Origin: Eubacterium sp.
Lineage (GTDB): Bacteria; Bacillota_A; Clostridia; Peptostreptococcales; Anaerovoracaceae
Assembly: GCA_021769545.1 (NCBI GenBank)
Contig: JAETSS010000047.1
Location: 1 to 8,648 of the forward strand
Direction: 5' to 3'
Length of the DNA stretch: 8,648 bases
In this document: positions 1 through 5,167 of the stretch, in pieces
Layout: the number at the start of each line of letters is the position of its first letter
How positions within the stretch are numbered: the first letter of the stretch is position 1
The notes under the pieces: generated by a model
The model's input: the letters and a program-made list of their open reading frames with translations, nothing else
Databases searched by the model: none
Told to the model about the DNA's origin: nothing
Translations under genes and position numbers: made by a program

Positions 1-852
1 GTATTCACACAGATGACGCTGGTACTTGTAACATGCGAGGGTACTGAGCTCATAGGACTGGCAGCTGCAGAAGCGCAGGATCCGGAACATTCGGTTCCAA
101 AAGCGTGCAAGAGCGTTATCTGGAGAGTACTTGGTCTCTATCTTGTGCCTATAATCCTTATACTTCTGGTATATCCATGGGGAAATGCTCATGATGACGT
201 ACCTATTTTCGCAGATATATGCAACGGCTACGGCCTGCCGATCATGGGCTTCATAATGTCGGCAGCGGTATTCGTGGCAGCTTTCTCATGCTCAAATTCA
301 GGTTTCTACGGATCGGTAAGAGGTATGTACGGACTTGCTACGGAAGGCCTTGCTCCTAAGTTCCTTACTAAGGTAACCAAGACCGGAAATCCGAGAAACT
401 GTGTATGGCTCACTATGACCTGCATGTGGGTGATCATGATCCTGGGTCTGGTATCACAGCTTACAGGAGCTCTCGAGACATTATATGCCAGCCTGTTGTC
501 CCTTGCAGGCTTTACGGGAACCATGTGCTGGATAGGAATATGCCTGTCACAGGTAGTGATGAGAAAAAGACTTAAGCAGAGAGGCTATGATCCTAAGACA
601 TGCCTCAAGGCTAAGGTAAACGATAAAGTGGCATGGCTTCCGCTGGTAGCGGCTATAGTGCAGATCGCTGTACTGATAATGCTGGTATTTGAAGATCAGC
701 TGGTATTCGGTATCGCAGCAGGATGTACCATAGTTCCTATGATCATAAGATACATAAACGTAAAAAGAGGAAAGGCTCGTGACATCATCAATACCAACAG
801 TAAAGAAAAATCATTTGACGAGCTGTTCCCACCGCTTAATGAAGCGGAATAA
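1..852 (+). CDS. Amino acid permease, APC superfamily (AAT-like), 3' part
   Basis: The frame is open from the first base, so the gene starts outside the window; 283 residues of the C-terminal part are present. An integral membrane protein that probably imports an amino acid by proton symport. Near the visible start is the segment CEGTELIGLAAAEAQDP, which matches the conserved GTE(L/I)xGxxAGEA signature of AAT-type amino acid permeases. About six further hydrophobic segments follow, near residues 40-58, 78-98, 135-153, 163-185, 208-227 and 232-248, with a basic loop (VMRKRLKQRG) between two of them, as expected for the second half of a 12-segment transporter. The tail after the last segment is charged (KSFDELFPPLNEAE). 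The substrate cannot be read from the sequence; basic or aromatic amino acids are both possible for this family. It is closed by a strong terminator 50 bp downstream and is probably independent of scpA. Confidence 0.9.
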   Translation, partial: VFTQMTLVLVTCEGTELIGLAAAEAQDPEHSVPKACKSVIWRVLGLYLVPIILILLVYPWGNAHDDVPIFADICNGYGLPIMGFIMSAAVFVAAFSCSNSGFYGSVRGMYGLATEGLAPKFLTKVTKTGNPRNCVWLTMTCMWVIMILGLVSQLTGALETLYASLLSLAGFTGTMCWIGICLSQVVMRKRLKQRGYDPKTCLKAKVNDKVAWLPLVAAIVQIAVLIMLVFEDQLVFGIAAGCTIVPMIIRYINVKRGKARDIINTNSKEKSFDELFPPLNEAE

Positions 853-902
853 TAAAAACTGTCAACCGTTTTGAAAATGTCTCAAAAATTGAATTGTCGA
901 GG

Positions 903-930
903 AAAAGCACCGGCGCTCCGGTGCTTTTTT
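903..930 (+). terminator. Intrinsic terminator of the permease gene
   Basis: A perfect 11-bp stem, AAAAGCACCGG (903-913) with CCGGTGCTTTT (918-928), has a 4-nt loop CGCT and runs into six T residues (925-930). It lies 50 bp after the permease stop codon and separates that gene from the scp region. Confidence 0.93.
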
Positions 931-957
931 GTCATGGCGATGCGGGAGAAAGGCGCT

Positions 958-986
958 TTGCCTGATTGGGGGATGTGTGGTATAAT
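958..986 (+). promoter_or_regulatory. Extended -10 sigma-A promoter upstream of scpA
   Basis: TTGCCT (958-963, 4 of 6 to consensus) is followed after 17 bp by a perfect TATAAT (981-986). A TG one base before the -10 (978-979) makes it an extended -10 site. Transcription would begin near 993, about 200 bp before scpA, giving a long leader. It is the best candidate promoter for scpA-scpB. A second TATAAT at 1151-1156 has no properly spaced -35 (TTGAAA at 1122-1127 is 23 bp away). Confidence 0.7.
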
Positions 987-1155
987 GAACGCATTGTTTG
1001 AAACGACTTCGCCTTTTTGCCCGAAGAGCCGGAGGCGATTCGCAAGGCAAAACGGACAGCGAAGCGAATGAAATGAGCGTAGGAGTGAGCGATAGCGAAC
1101 GTTGTCGTAAGGATGCGTTCATTGAAATGCGCTGCGACGAGCTTGCGCATTATAA
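981..1155. repeat. Nested inverted-repeat element in the scpA leader (MITE-like or structured leader)
   Basis: This 175-bp non-coding stretch is unusually self-complementary. The ends are inverted copies: TATAATG (981-987) and CATTATA (1149-1155), each followed inward by CGCA within a few bases. Inside them AATGAACGCAT (984-994) is the exact reverse complement of ATGCGTTCATT (1113-1123), and ACGAC (1003-1007) pairs with GTCGT (1104-1108). A further hairpin lies inside: CTTCGC (1007-1012) with GCGAAG (1059-1064), and TTTTGCC (1015-1021) with GGCAAAA (1046-1052). AATGCGC (1126-1132) and GCGCATT (1145-1151) form another small stem. Between 1059 and 1100 the sequence is rich in GAGCG/AGCGAA words. 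No convincing protein is encoded. It could be a miniature inverted-repeat element that brought a promoter, or a structured 5' leader; the sequence alone does not decide. Confidence 0.5.
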
Positions 1156-1176
1156 TAGTTGCTACATTACGACATA

Positions 1177-1184
1177 GGGAGGTG
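1177..1184 (+). promoter_or_regulatory. Ribosome binding site deciding the scpA start
   Basis: GGGAGGTG is an almost complete complement of the 16S 3' end and ends 5 nt before ATG 1190. An in-frame GTG at 1184 is formed partly by this site itself, so it cannot be the start. Confidence 0.85.
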
Positions 1185-1189
1185 TGCGT

Positions 1190-2023
1190 ATGGGATATCG
1201 GGTAAAACTTAATATATTCGAAGGACCTTTCGATCTGCTGGTTTATCTGATAGAGCATGCGCAGATGAGCATCTATGATATAAAGATATCGGAGATCACC
1301 GCTCAGTATATGGCTTATGTGGCGGATATGCAGAGGGAGGATGTGTCGATTGCGTCGGAATTCATGGTGCTTGCTTCGGAGCTTTTGGAGATAAAATCCA
1401 AGATGCTGCTGCCGCGGAGCGTTTCGCAGGACGGGACGGAGGAGCTGTCCGAGGACCCGAGGACGGAGCTGGTGGCAAAGCTGGCGGAATACAAGCGCTT
1501 CAAGGCTATCTCGGAGATGCTGCAGGCTCATGAAGAGGAGACTGCCATGTATCTTGAAAAGCCTCAGGAGGACCTTGCGGAGTATACGGGAGAGCCGGAC
1601 GAATATCTAAGACTCGACATAGAGCAGTTTAAGGTGGCTTTCGAAAGGTTCCTCCGCAGAAAGAAGAAGCTGGAAGAAATAAAGGCTCATCACAAACGTA
1701 CCGAGAAGCAGCGTATAACCACGGAGATGAGGATGGAAGACATCAAGAGCTTTTTCAGACAGCGCTCCTCGGACAAGGCGGATTTCAGAGAGCTTATACA
1801 TAAAAAGAATGACAAATATGACACTGCGGTGACCTTTTCGTCCGTACTTGAGATGATGAAGCAGCGGAGGCTGGATGCGGAGCAGAGGTATATATACGGC
1901 GCGATAACGGTAAAGGCGACGGAGCATCTCTTTGACGAAGCCGCAGAAGCTGCGGGATCAGCAGGAACAGCCGGATCAGCAGAAGATGCTGAAAACCTCG
2001 GATCACAGACGCAGCCACAGTAA
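1190..2023 (+). CDS. scpA: Segregation and condensation protein A (ScpA kleisin)
   Basis: ScpA is the kleisin subunit of the bacterial Smc-ScpAB condensin. In this family the N-terminal domain binds one Smc neck, the C-terminal winged helix binds the other Smc head, and the middle binds a ScpB dimer, so the complex helps compact and segregate the nucleoid. The 277-residue product begins with the family signature YRVKLNIFEGPFDLLVYLIE and continues with LASELLEIKSKMLLP near residues 62-76. A charged linker follows (about 80-200) and then a C-terminal winged-helix region ending with FSSVLEMMKQRRLDAEQ and GAITVKA. Length is usual for the family. After the last conserved residue comes an Ala/Gly/Ser-rich tail (AAEAAGSAGTAGSAEDAE) with an 18-bp imperfect repeat at 1955-1990. 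ATG 1190 is preferred over GTG 1184 because of the Shine-Dalgarno position. scpB follows after 34 bp, so the two are surely co-transcribed. Confidence 0.95.
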   Translation: MGYRVKLNIFEGPFDLLVYLIEHAQMSIYDIKISEITAQYMAYVADMQREDVSIASEFMVLASELLEIKSKMLLPRSVSQDGTEELSEDPRTELVAKLAEYKRFKAISEMLQAHEEETAMYLEKPQEDLAEYTGEPDEYLRLDIEQFKVAFERFLRRKKKLEEIKAHHKRTEKQRITTEMRMEDIKSFFRQRSSDKADFRELIHKKNDKYDTAVTFSSVLEMMKQRRLDAEQRYIYGAITVKATEHLFDEAAEAAGSAGTAGSAEDAENLGSQTQPQ

Positions 2024-2057
2024 GGGGCGCAACCACAGAGATATAAAGGAGAGAAAC

Positions 2058-2663
2058 ATGGCCAGCAGGAAGACCATAAAATCAGCGATAGAATCCATGA
2101 TGTTCGTATGGGGAGAACCTCTGGATATCAAGGATATCGCGGACATTTTCAACGTGGAAAAAAAGGAAATATACGATTGCTGCAAAGAGCTGCAGACCGA
2201 ATATGAGCAGGAGGGGCGCGGCATCGTCATAAGAGAGGTGAACAAGAGCTTCCAGTTCGTGACGCGAAAGGAAAACCTCGACTATATAGAGCGCCTTTGC
2301 ACTCCCGTGAAGCATAAGAAGCTGTCTCAGTCGGCGCTGGAGGTGCTGGCGATAGTAGCATATAAGCAGCCTGTCACAAAGGGCGAGATAGAGGCTGTCA
2401 GAGGCATCAGGTGCGACAGGGTCATAGAGGGCCTTGCGAAAAAAGGCCTGGTGGCAGAGGTGGGCAGATCTGAGTCGGTGGGAAGACCGATACTCTACGG
2501 GACCACGGACGTATTCCTAAAGCAGTTCGGCTTCGAGACCCTCAAGGAGCTGCCAAGCATAGAGGACATAGAAGGAATACTGGCGGAAGATGAATCGGAC
2601 ATTTCCGATATGGAAGGCGTGTACATGCAGCAGATTTCGCTGGAGCTGCCTGAAAAACAGTAA
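2058..2663 (+). CDS. scpB: Segregation and condensation protein B (ScpB)
   Basis: ScpB is the dimeric partner that binds the ScpA middle region in the Smc-ScpAB condensin. The 201-residue product has two winged-helix parts: an N-terminal one (SAIESMMFVWGEPLDIKDIA, residues 9-28) that forms the dimer in known ScpB structures, and a C-terminal one with the family signature LSQSALEVLAIVAYKQPVT (89-107), IEAVRGIRCDRVIEGL (111-126) and GRPILYGTTDVFLKQFG (142-158). An acidic tail (EDESDISDMEG) follows. ATG 2058 is chosen because AAAGGAG (2045-2051) lies 6-7 nt upstream and the protein then starts like other ScpBs; the reading frame is open for 42 more codons upstream to ATG 1932, but those overlap scpA and encode unrelated basic sequence. 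Two stop codons in tandem (2661-2666) end the gene. Confidence 0.95.
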   Translation: MASRKTIKSAIESMMFVWGEPLDIKDIADIFNVEKKEIYDCCKELQTEYEQEGRGIVIREVNKSFQFVTRKENLDYIERLCTPVKHKKLSQSALEVLAIVAYKQPVTKGEIEAVRGIRCDRVIEGLAKKGLVAEVGRSESVGRPILYGTTDVFLKQFGFETLKELPSIEDIEGILAEDESDISDMEGVYMQQISLELPEKQ

Positions 2664-2664
2664 T

Positions 2665-2706
2665 AAAATCCCCGAAGTCACGTAAATTGACAGAGGGGAT
2701 TTTTTT
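2665..2706 (+). terminator. Terminator-like hairpin between scpB and the carboxypeptidase gene
   Basis: AAAATCCCC (2665-2673) pairs with GGGGATTTT (2695-2703), a 9-bp stem, and GTCA (2677-2680) pairs with TGAC (2688-2691) inside the 21-nt loop. Seven T residues (2700-2706) follow the GC part. The stem starts 1 nt after the first scpB stop and the T run touches the next ATG. It can act as an intrinsic or partial terminator and also masks the next ribosome binding site. Confidence 0.65.
2693..2698 (+). promoter_or_regulatory. Carboxypeptidase ribosome binding site inside the hairpin 3' arm
   Basis: GAGGGG lies 8 nt before ATG 2707; its GGGG (2695-2698) is the GC core of the 3' arm of the hairpin 2665-2703. 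When the hairpin is closed the site should be inaccessible. A ribosome stopping at the scpB TAA (2661-2663) would cover the 5' arm and open it, so translation is probably coupled to scpB. Confidence 0.6.
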
Positions 2707-3558
2707 ATGAAGAAAAGAAAAGCGGCATTTATACTGGCTATGGCCCTGGCGGTAGCCACGGGCATGGCACTTTACACACAGAAGCACGGGACGGCGGACA
2801 CTCCCGCATCGGCTGATATCGGGATATCGGCGGGTCAGGCCATATTGATGGACGGGAACTCAGGCAAGGTGATGCTGGAAAAGGCGGCCGACGAGAAGGC
2901 CTATCCCGCCAGCACAACTAAAATAATGACGGCTCTGGTGACGCTGGAGACTCTGGAAAAGTACGACAGCCCCATAGAGCAGAAGGTAACGGTCCCCGAG
3001 ACTGCGGAAGGAGTGGAGGGCTCGTCCCTTTATCTCAAGGCGGGCGAGAAGATATCCATAGAAGACCTGCTGTACGGTCTCATGCTGGTTTCCGGAAATG
3101 ATTCGGCTGTGGCCCTTGCCTGCATCATCGGAGGCAGCGAAGAGAATTTTGTCGCGATGATGAACGACAAGGCGGCGGAGCTCCACTGCAGCAACACGCA
3201 TTTCGCCAATCCTAACGGACTGTTCGATGAAAACCACTATACGACGGTGAGAGACATGGCCATCATAGCGCGGGAGGCCATGAAGAACGATACCTTCCGC
3301 AAGATAGTGGCGACCTCCGACTGGAAAGCGCAGCGTGAGGAAAGCACTTATCTGACTTTCCATAACAAGAACAAGGCCATAAGCCAGTTTGAAGGAGGAA
3401 ACGGCATCAAGATCGGGTATACGAAAAGCTCCGGCAGGACGCTGGTGGCTTCTGCGCAGCGCGGAGACAGGAGCATGATAGCCGTCGTCATGAGCGCTCC
3501 CGACTGGTTCAATGACGCATACCGGCTCATGGAATATGGATTCGAGCAAACGGAGTGA
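2707..3558 (+). CDS. D-alanyl-D-alanine carboxypeptidase (peptidase S11, PBP5/DacF-like), short form
   Basis: A serine D,D-carboxypeptidase of the low-molecular-weight penicillin-binding protein class, which removes the terminal D-Ala from peptidoglycan stem peptides outside the membrane. Residues 1-22 form a signal peptide or uncleaved anchor (basic KKRK then a hydrophobic stretch). The catalytic domain shows the SxxK motif STTK (Ser69, Lys72; context YPASTTKIMTAL) and the SxN motif SGN (129-131; context LMLVSGNDSAVAL). The third motif, normally KTG, reads KIG (235-237; context NGIKIGYTKSSGRTLVAS), so the Thr is replaced by Ile. The protein is 283 residues, about 100 shorter than typical DacF/PBP5: it ends just after the catalytic domain (DAYRLMEYGFEQTE) and lacks the C-terminal beta domain and amphipathic anchor. 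It follows scpB by 43 bp and is probably read as the third gene of that operon. Family is sure; full activity is not, given KIG. Confidence 0.92.
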   Translation: MKKRKAAFILAMALAVATGMALYTQKHGTADTPASADIGISAGQAILMDGNSGKVMLEKAADEKAYPASTTKIMTALVTLETLEKYDSPIEQKVTVPETAEGVEGSSLYLKAGEKISIEDLLYGLMLVSGNDSAVALACIIGGSEENFVAMMNDKAAELHCSNTHFANPNGLFDENHYTTVRDMAIIAREAMKNDTFRKIVATSDWKAQREESTYLTFHNKNKAISQFEGGNGIKIGYTKSSGRTLVASAQRGDRSMIAVVMSAPDWFNDAYRLMEYGFEQTE

Positions 3559-3596
3559 ACTCCTTTCCGATGATATGCATACTATAAAAGGAGAAA

Positions 3597-3644
3597 ATGA
3601 CAGGATTAGCCGGCTCTGTTCTTTTACAGAGCAGACTTTGCTGA
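3597..3644 (+). CDS. Possible 15-residue leader peptide upstream of the PyrK-like gene
   Basis: ATG 3597 opens a 15-codon frame encoding MTGLAGSVLLQSRLC and stops at TGA 3642-3644. A good AAAAGGAG (3586-3593) lies only 3 nt before it, a rather short spacing. The frame contains a 7-bp hairpin, GCTCTGT (3613-3619) with ACAGAGC (3626-3632), but no T run follows, so a classical attenuator is not visible. No codon is obviously over-represented. It may be a real leader peptide or chance. Confidence 0.25.
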   Translation: MTGLAGSVLLQSRLC

Positions 3645-3688
3645 TCTTGTTCTCGCATAGATAGTATGAATATTTCGGGAGGAACACC

Positions 3689-4711
3689 ATGACATATATG
3701 AACAGCTTATGCGCCGATGTCGGAACGGCAAACTGCCCATGTCCTCTTGCTTCCACAGGGGACTGTCTGGTATGCGGCAAGCTTTCGGAACGCGGAGAAT
3801 GCGACTGCTGCTGGGCCGGCGTCTGCGTGTATAACGAGTACATCCAAAACGGCAGTCTCGTGAGAGGCAGCCGTGAAAACAAAACCGCATCCATATTGAA
3901 GAAGATCTGGTACGGCAGCGATCTTTTGGTGATAGTCCTTAAGGTGACGAAGGGCTTCGCACTGGAAGCGGCACAGCCCGGCTCCTTCGTTTTTGTCAAC
4001 GCATCGGGAGAAAAGGAGTTTTCCAACGTCCCCGTTTCAGTGATGAAGGCGGACCCGGAGAAGGGGCAGATATCCATTGCCCTCAAAATAATCTCCGGCA
4101 AGACCAAGGCCGTTGCACGGGAGGAAAAGGAACTGCAGCTGAGAGGCGTCTACAGGAACGGTCTGCTTGGTCAGGGACTTGAAGGACTGCGCGAAGATAT
4201 AAGGCAGGCGGGAAGGGCTCCCGGCAAAAAGCGGTGGCTGATCGTTACCAAGGGCGTAGGTTTTGCACCTGCCGTCAATCTCACAAGGCGCGCCGGGGGA
4301 AACATCAGGATGGATTTTCTGGTGGATACCGAGAAGATCAACGACGAGATCGTGATGGACTATCTGCAGAGCGAGCTTTCTGATAACAAAGCTGACGTAA
4401 GCTTCAGGAAGGACTCGCTGCAGAGCATAGGCGAATATCTCAAAACGGAGCGGGCCAAGGGAAGACGGCCGTTTCTGGCGGGCAGCTACAATACGGATGT
4501 TTACGACAGGATCATCATTCTGGCGTCCGATCATTACATCAAAACCCTGGCCGAGTACATGGATATCCCGCCTCATAAGCTGGTCTTCTGCAATAATTTC
4601 AGGATGTGCTGCGGCGAGGGAATATGCGGCGCATGCAGTCATATAGACGGCCGTGGAGAAGTCAGCAAGATGTGCAAATGCCGCAGCGTGGATATACGCG
4701 AGCTTTTATAG
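3689..4711 (+). CDS. Cys-rich PyrK/sulfide dehydrogenase-like FAD/NAD(P)/[2Fe-2S] oxidoreductase
   Basis: A 340-residue cytoplasmic protein, probably an electron-transfer flavoprotein that moves electrons between NAD(P)H and an iron-sulfur partner; substrate and partner are unknown. Domains in order: a Cys-rich N-terminus with nine Cys between residues 8 and 46 (including CPC 16-18, CLVC 26-29, CDCC 38-41); a ferredoxin-reductase-like beta-barrel near 65-160; a nucleotide-binding part beginning with TKGVGFAPAVNL (187-198); and a C-terminal [2Fe-2S] site, Cys308-x4-Cys313-x2-Cys316-x12-Cys329 (context MCCGEGICGAC), the spacing seen in PyrK, the electron-transfer subunit of dihydroorotate dehydrogenase B. 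The usual RPxS flavin-binding motif is degenerate (VPVS, 115-118, no Arg). ATG 3689 has GGGAGG (3677-3682) 6 nt upstream. No pyrD or other partner gene is adjacent; the neighbours are a wall enzyme and the trp unit. No clear terminator follows it. Confidence 0.75.
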   Translation: MTYMNSLCADVGTANCPCPLASTGDCLVCGKLSERGECDCCWAGVCVYNEYIQNGSLVRGSRENKTASILKKIWYGSDLLVIVLKVTKGFALEAAQPGSFVFVNASGEKEFSNVPVSVMKADPEKGQISIALKIISGKTKAVAREEKELQLRGVYRNGLLGQGLEGLREDIRQAGRAPGKKRWLIVTKGVGFAPAVNLTRRAGGNIRMDFLVDTEKINDEIVMDYLQSELSDNKADVSFRKDSLQSIGEYLKTERAKGRRPFLAGSYNTDVYDRIIILASDHYIKTLAEYMDIPPHKLVFCNNFRMCCGEGICGACSHIDGRGEVSKMCKCRSVDIRELL

Positions 4712-4771
4712 AAAGCCGCGGGGCGCTTTGCAGGGCATACATGATTTTCATGCTGAAATGAAAGAAAGGGA

Positions 4772-4800
4772 TTGACAAAGGTCAGGATAGTGCCTATAAT
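4772..4800 (+). promoter_or_regulatory. Consensus sigma-A promoter of the T-box/trpB unit
   Basis: TTGACA (4772-4777) and TATAAT (4795-4800) are both perfect and separated by exactly 17 bp. Transcription should start near 4807, just before the T-box Stem I. So strong a promoter fits control by attenuation in the leader rather than at initiation. Confidence 0.93.
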
Positions 4801-4824
4801 TATAAAAAATAAATCAACATCACT

Positions 4825-5091
4825 TTAAACCGATGATTAAGAGTAGTAGATTCGAGTTTGAATTCGAAGAGAGCCGCAGATGGTGGGATTGCGGTAAGGA
4901 GAACCGGGTCGAATGGACTTATGAGGGCAGACGAAAGGCGCATAGCCGAGTAGAAACTGACGGGAACTCCGACTGTTACACATGGAGCACGTATCGAAAG
5001 CTGTACGTGAAATAAAAGGATACTACGGTATCTTGGGTGGCATAGCAAAAGCAGCGCTTTTGTCCCATTGCTTGGGCAAAAGCGCTTTTTT
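4825..5091 (+). promoter_or_regulatory. T-box riboswitch, tryptophan-specific (UGG specifier)
   Basis: The leader RNA senses uncharged tRNA-Trp and controls read-through into trpB. Stem I elements are visible in order: the kink-turn GATGA (4832-4836) opposite TGAG (4922-4925); a lower helix TAAG (4838-4841) with CTTA (4918-4921); the specifier loop with AGTA (4845-4848) opposite GAATGGA (4911-4917); an upper helix GATTCG (4849-4854) with CGGGTC (4905-4910); and a distal arm closed by CCGCA (4874-4878) with TGCGG (4890-4894). The specifier is TGG (4914-4916), followed by the usual purine. A Stem III region with AGTAG (4949-4953) and GTTA (4975-4978) follows. The T-box bulge TGGC (5038-5041) implies a G discriminator base, as in bacterial tRNA-Trp. 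Antiterminator: TGGG (5034-5037) with CCCA (5064-5067), and GCAAAAGC (5045-5052) with GCTTTTGT (5056-5063). The exact 5' edge is approximate. Confidence 0.95.
5053..5091 (+). terminator. Switchable terminator of the Trp T-box
   Basis: AGCGCTTTTG (5053-5062) pairs with CAAAAGCGCT (5077-5086) and CCCA (5064-5067) with TGGG (5073-5076) around a TTGCT loop, followed by six T residues (5086-5091). The same CCCA and GCTTTTG segments are needed for the antiterminator, so the two folds exclude each other. Confidence 0.95.
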
Positions 5092-5167
5092 ATTCAGCAG
5101 AATAGGGTCACCGCAGACAACCCGACCATAACGCTTTGATTCGGTTACAACTGAAAGGAGAAAGAAA

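Noticed and set aside
871..1071. Short + strand frame across the permease terminator
   Set aside because: It runs through a strong terminator hairpin and the inverted-repeat element and has no proper ribosome binding site.
1932..2057. In-frame 5' extension of scpB by 42 codons
   Set aside because: It overlaps the scpA tail, has no ribosome binding site and no similarity to ScpB; ATG 2058 has a good site.
2860..4107. Open frame of 415 codons on the - strand across the carboxypeptidase and PyrK-like genes
   Set aside because: It overlaps two well-supported + strand genes and their intergenic gap, and its translation shows no family motif.
4712..4752. Hairpins AAAGC/GCTTT (4712-4729) and CATGA/TCATG (4740-4752) as a terminator of the PyrK-like gene
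   Set aside because: Both stems are only 5 bp and neither is followed by a T run.
4833..5015. Short + strand frame inside the T-box leader
   Set aside because: The sequence is explained by the structured T-box RNA, and no ribosome binding site precedes the ATG.
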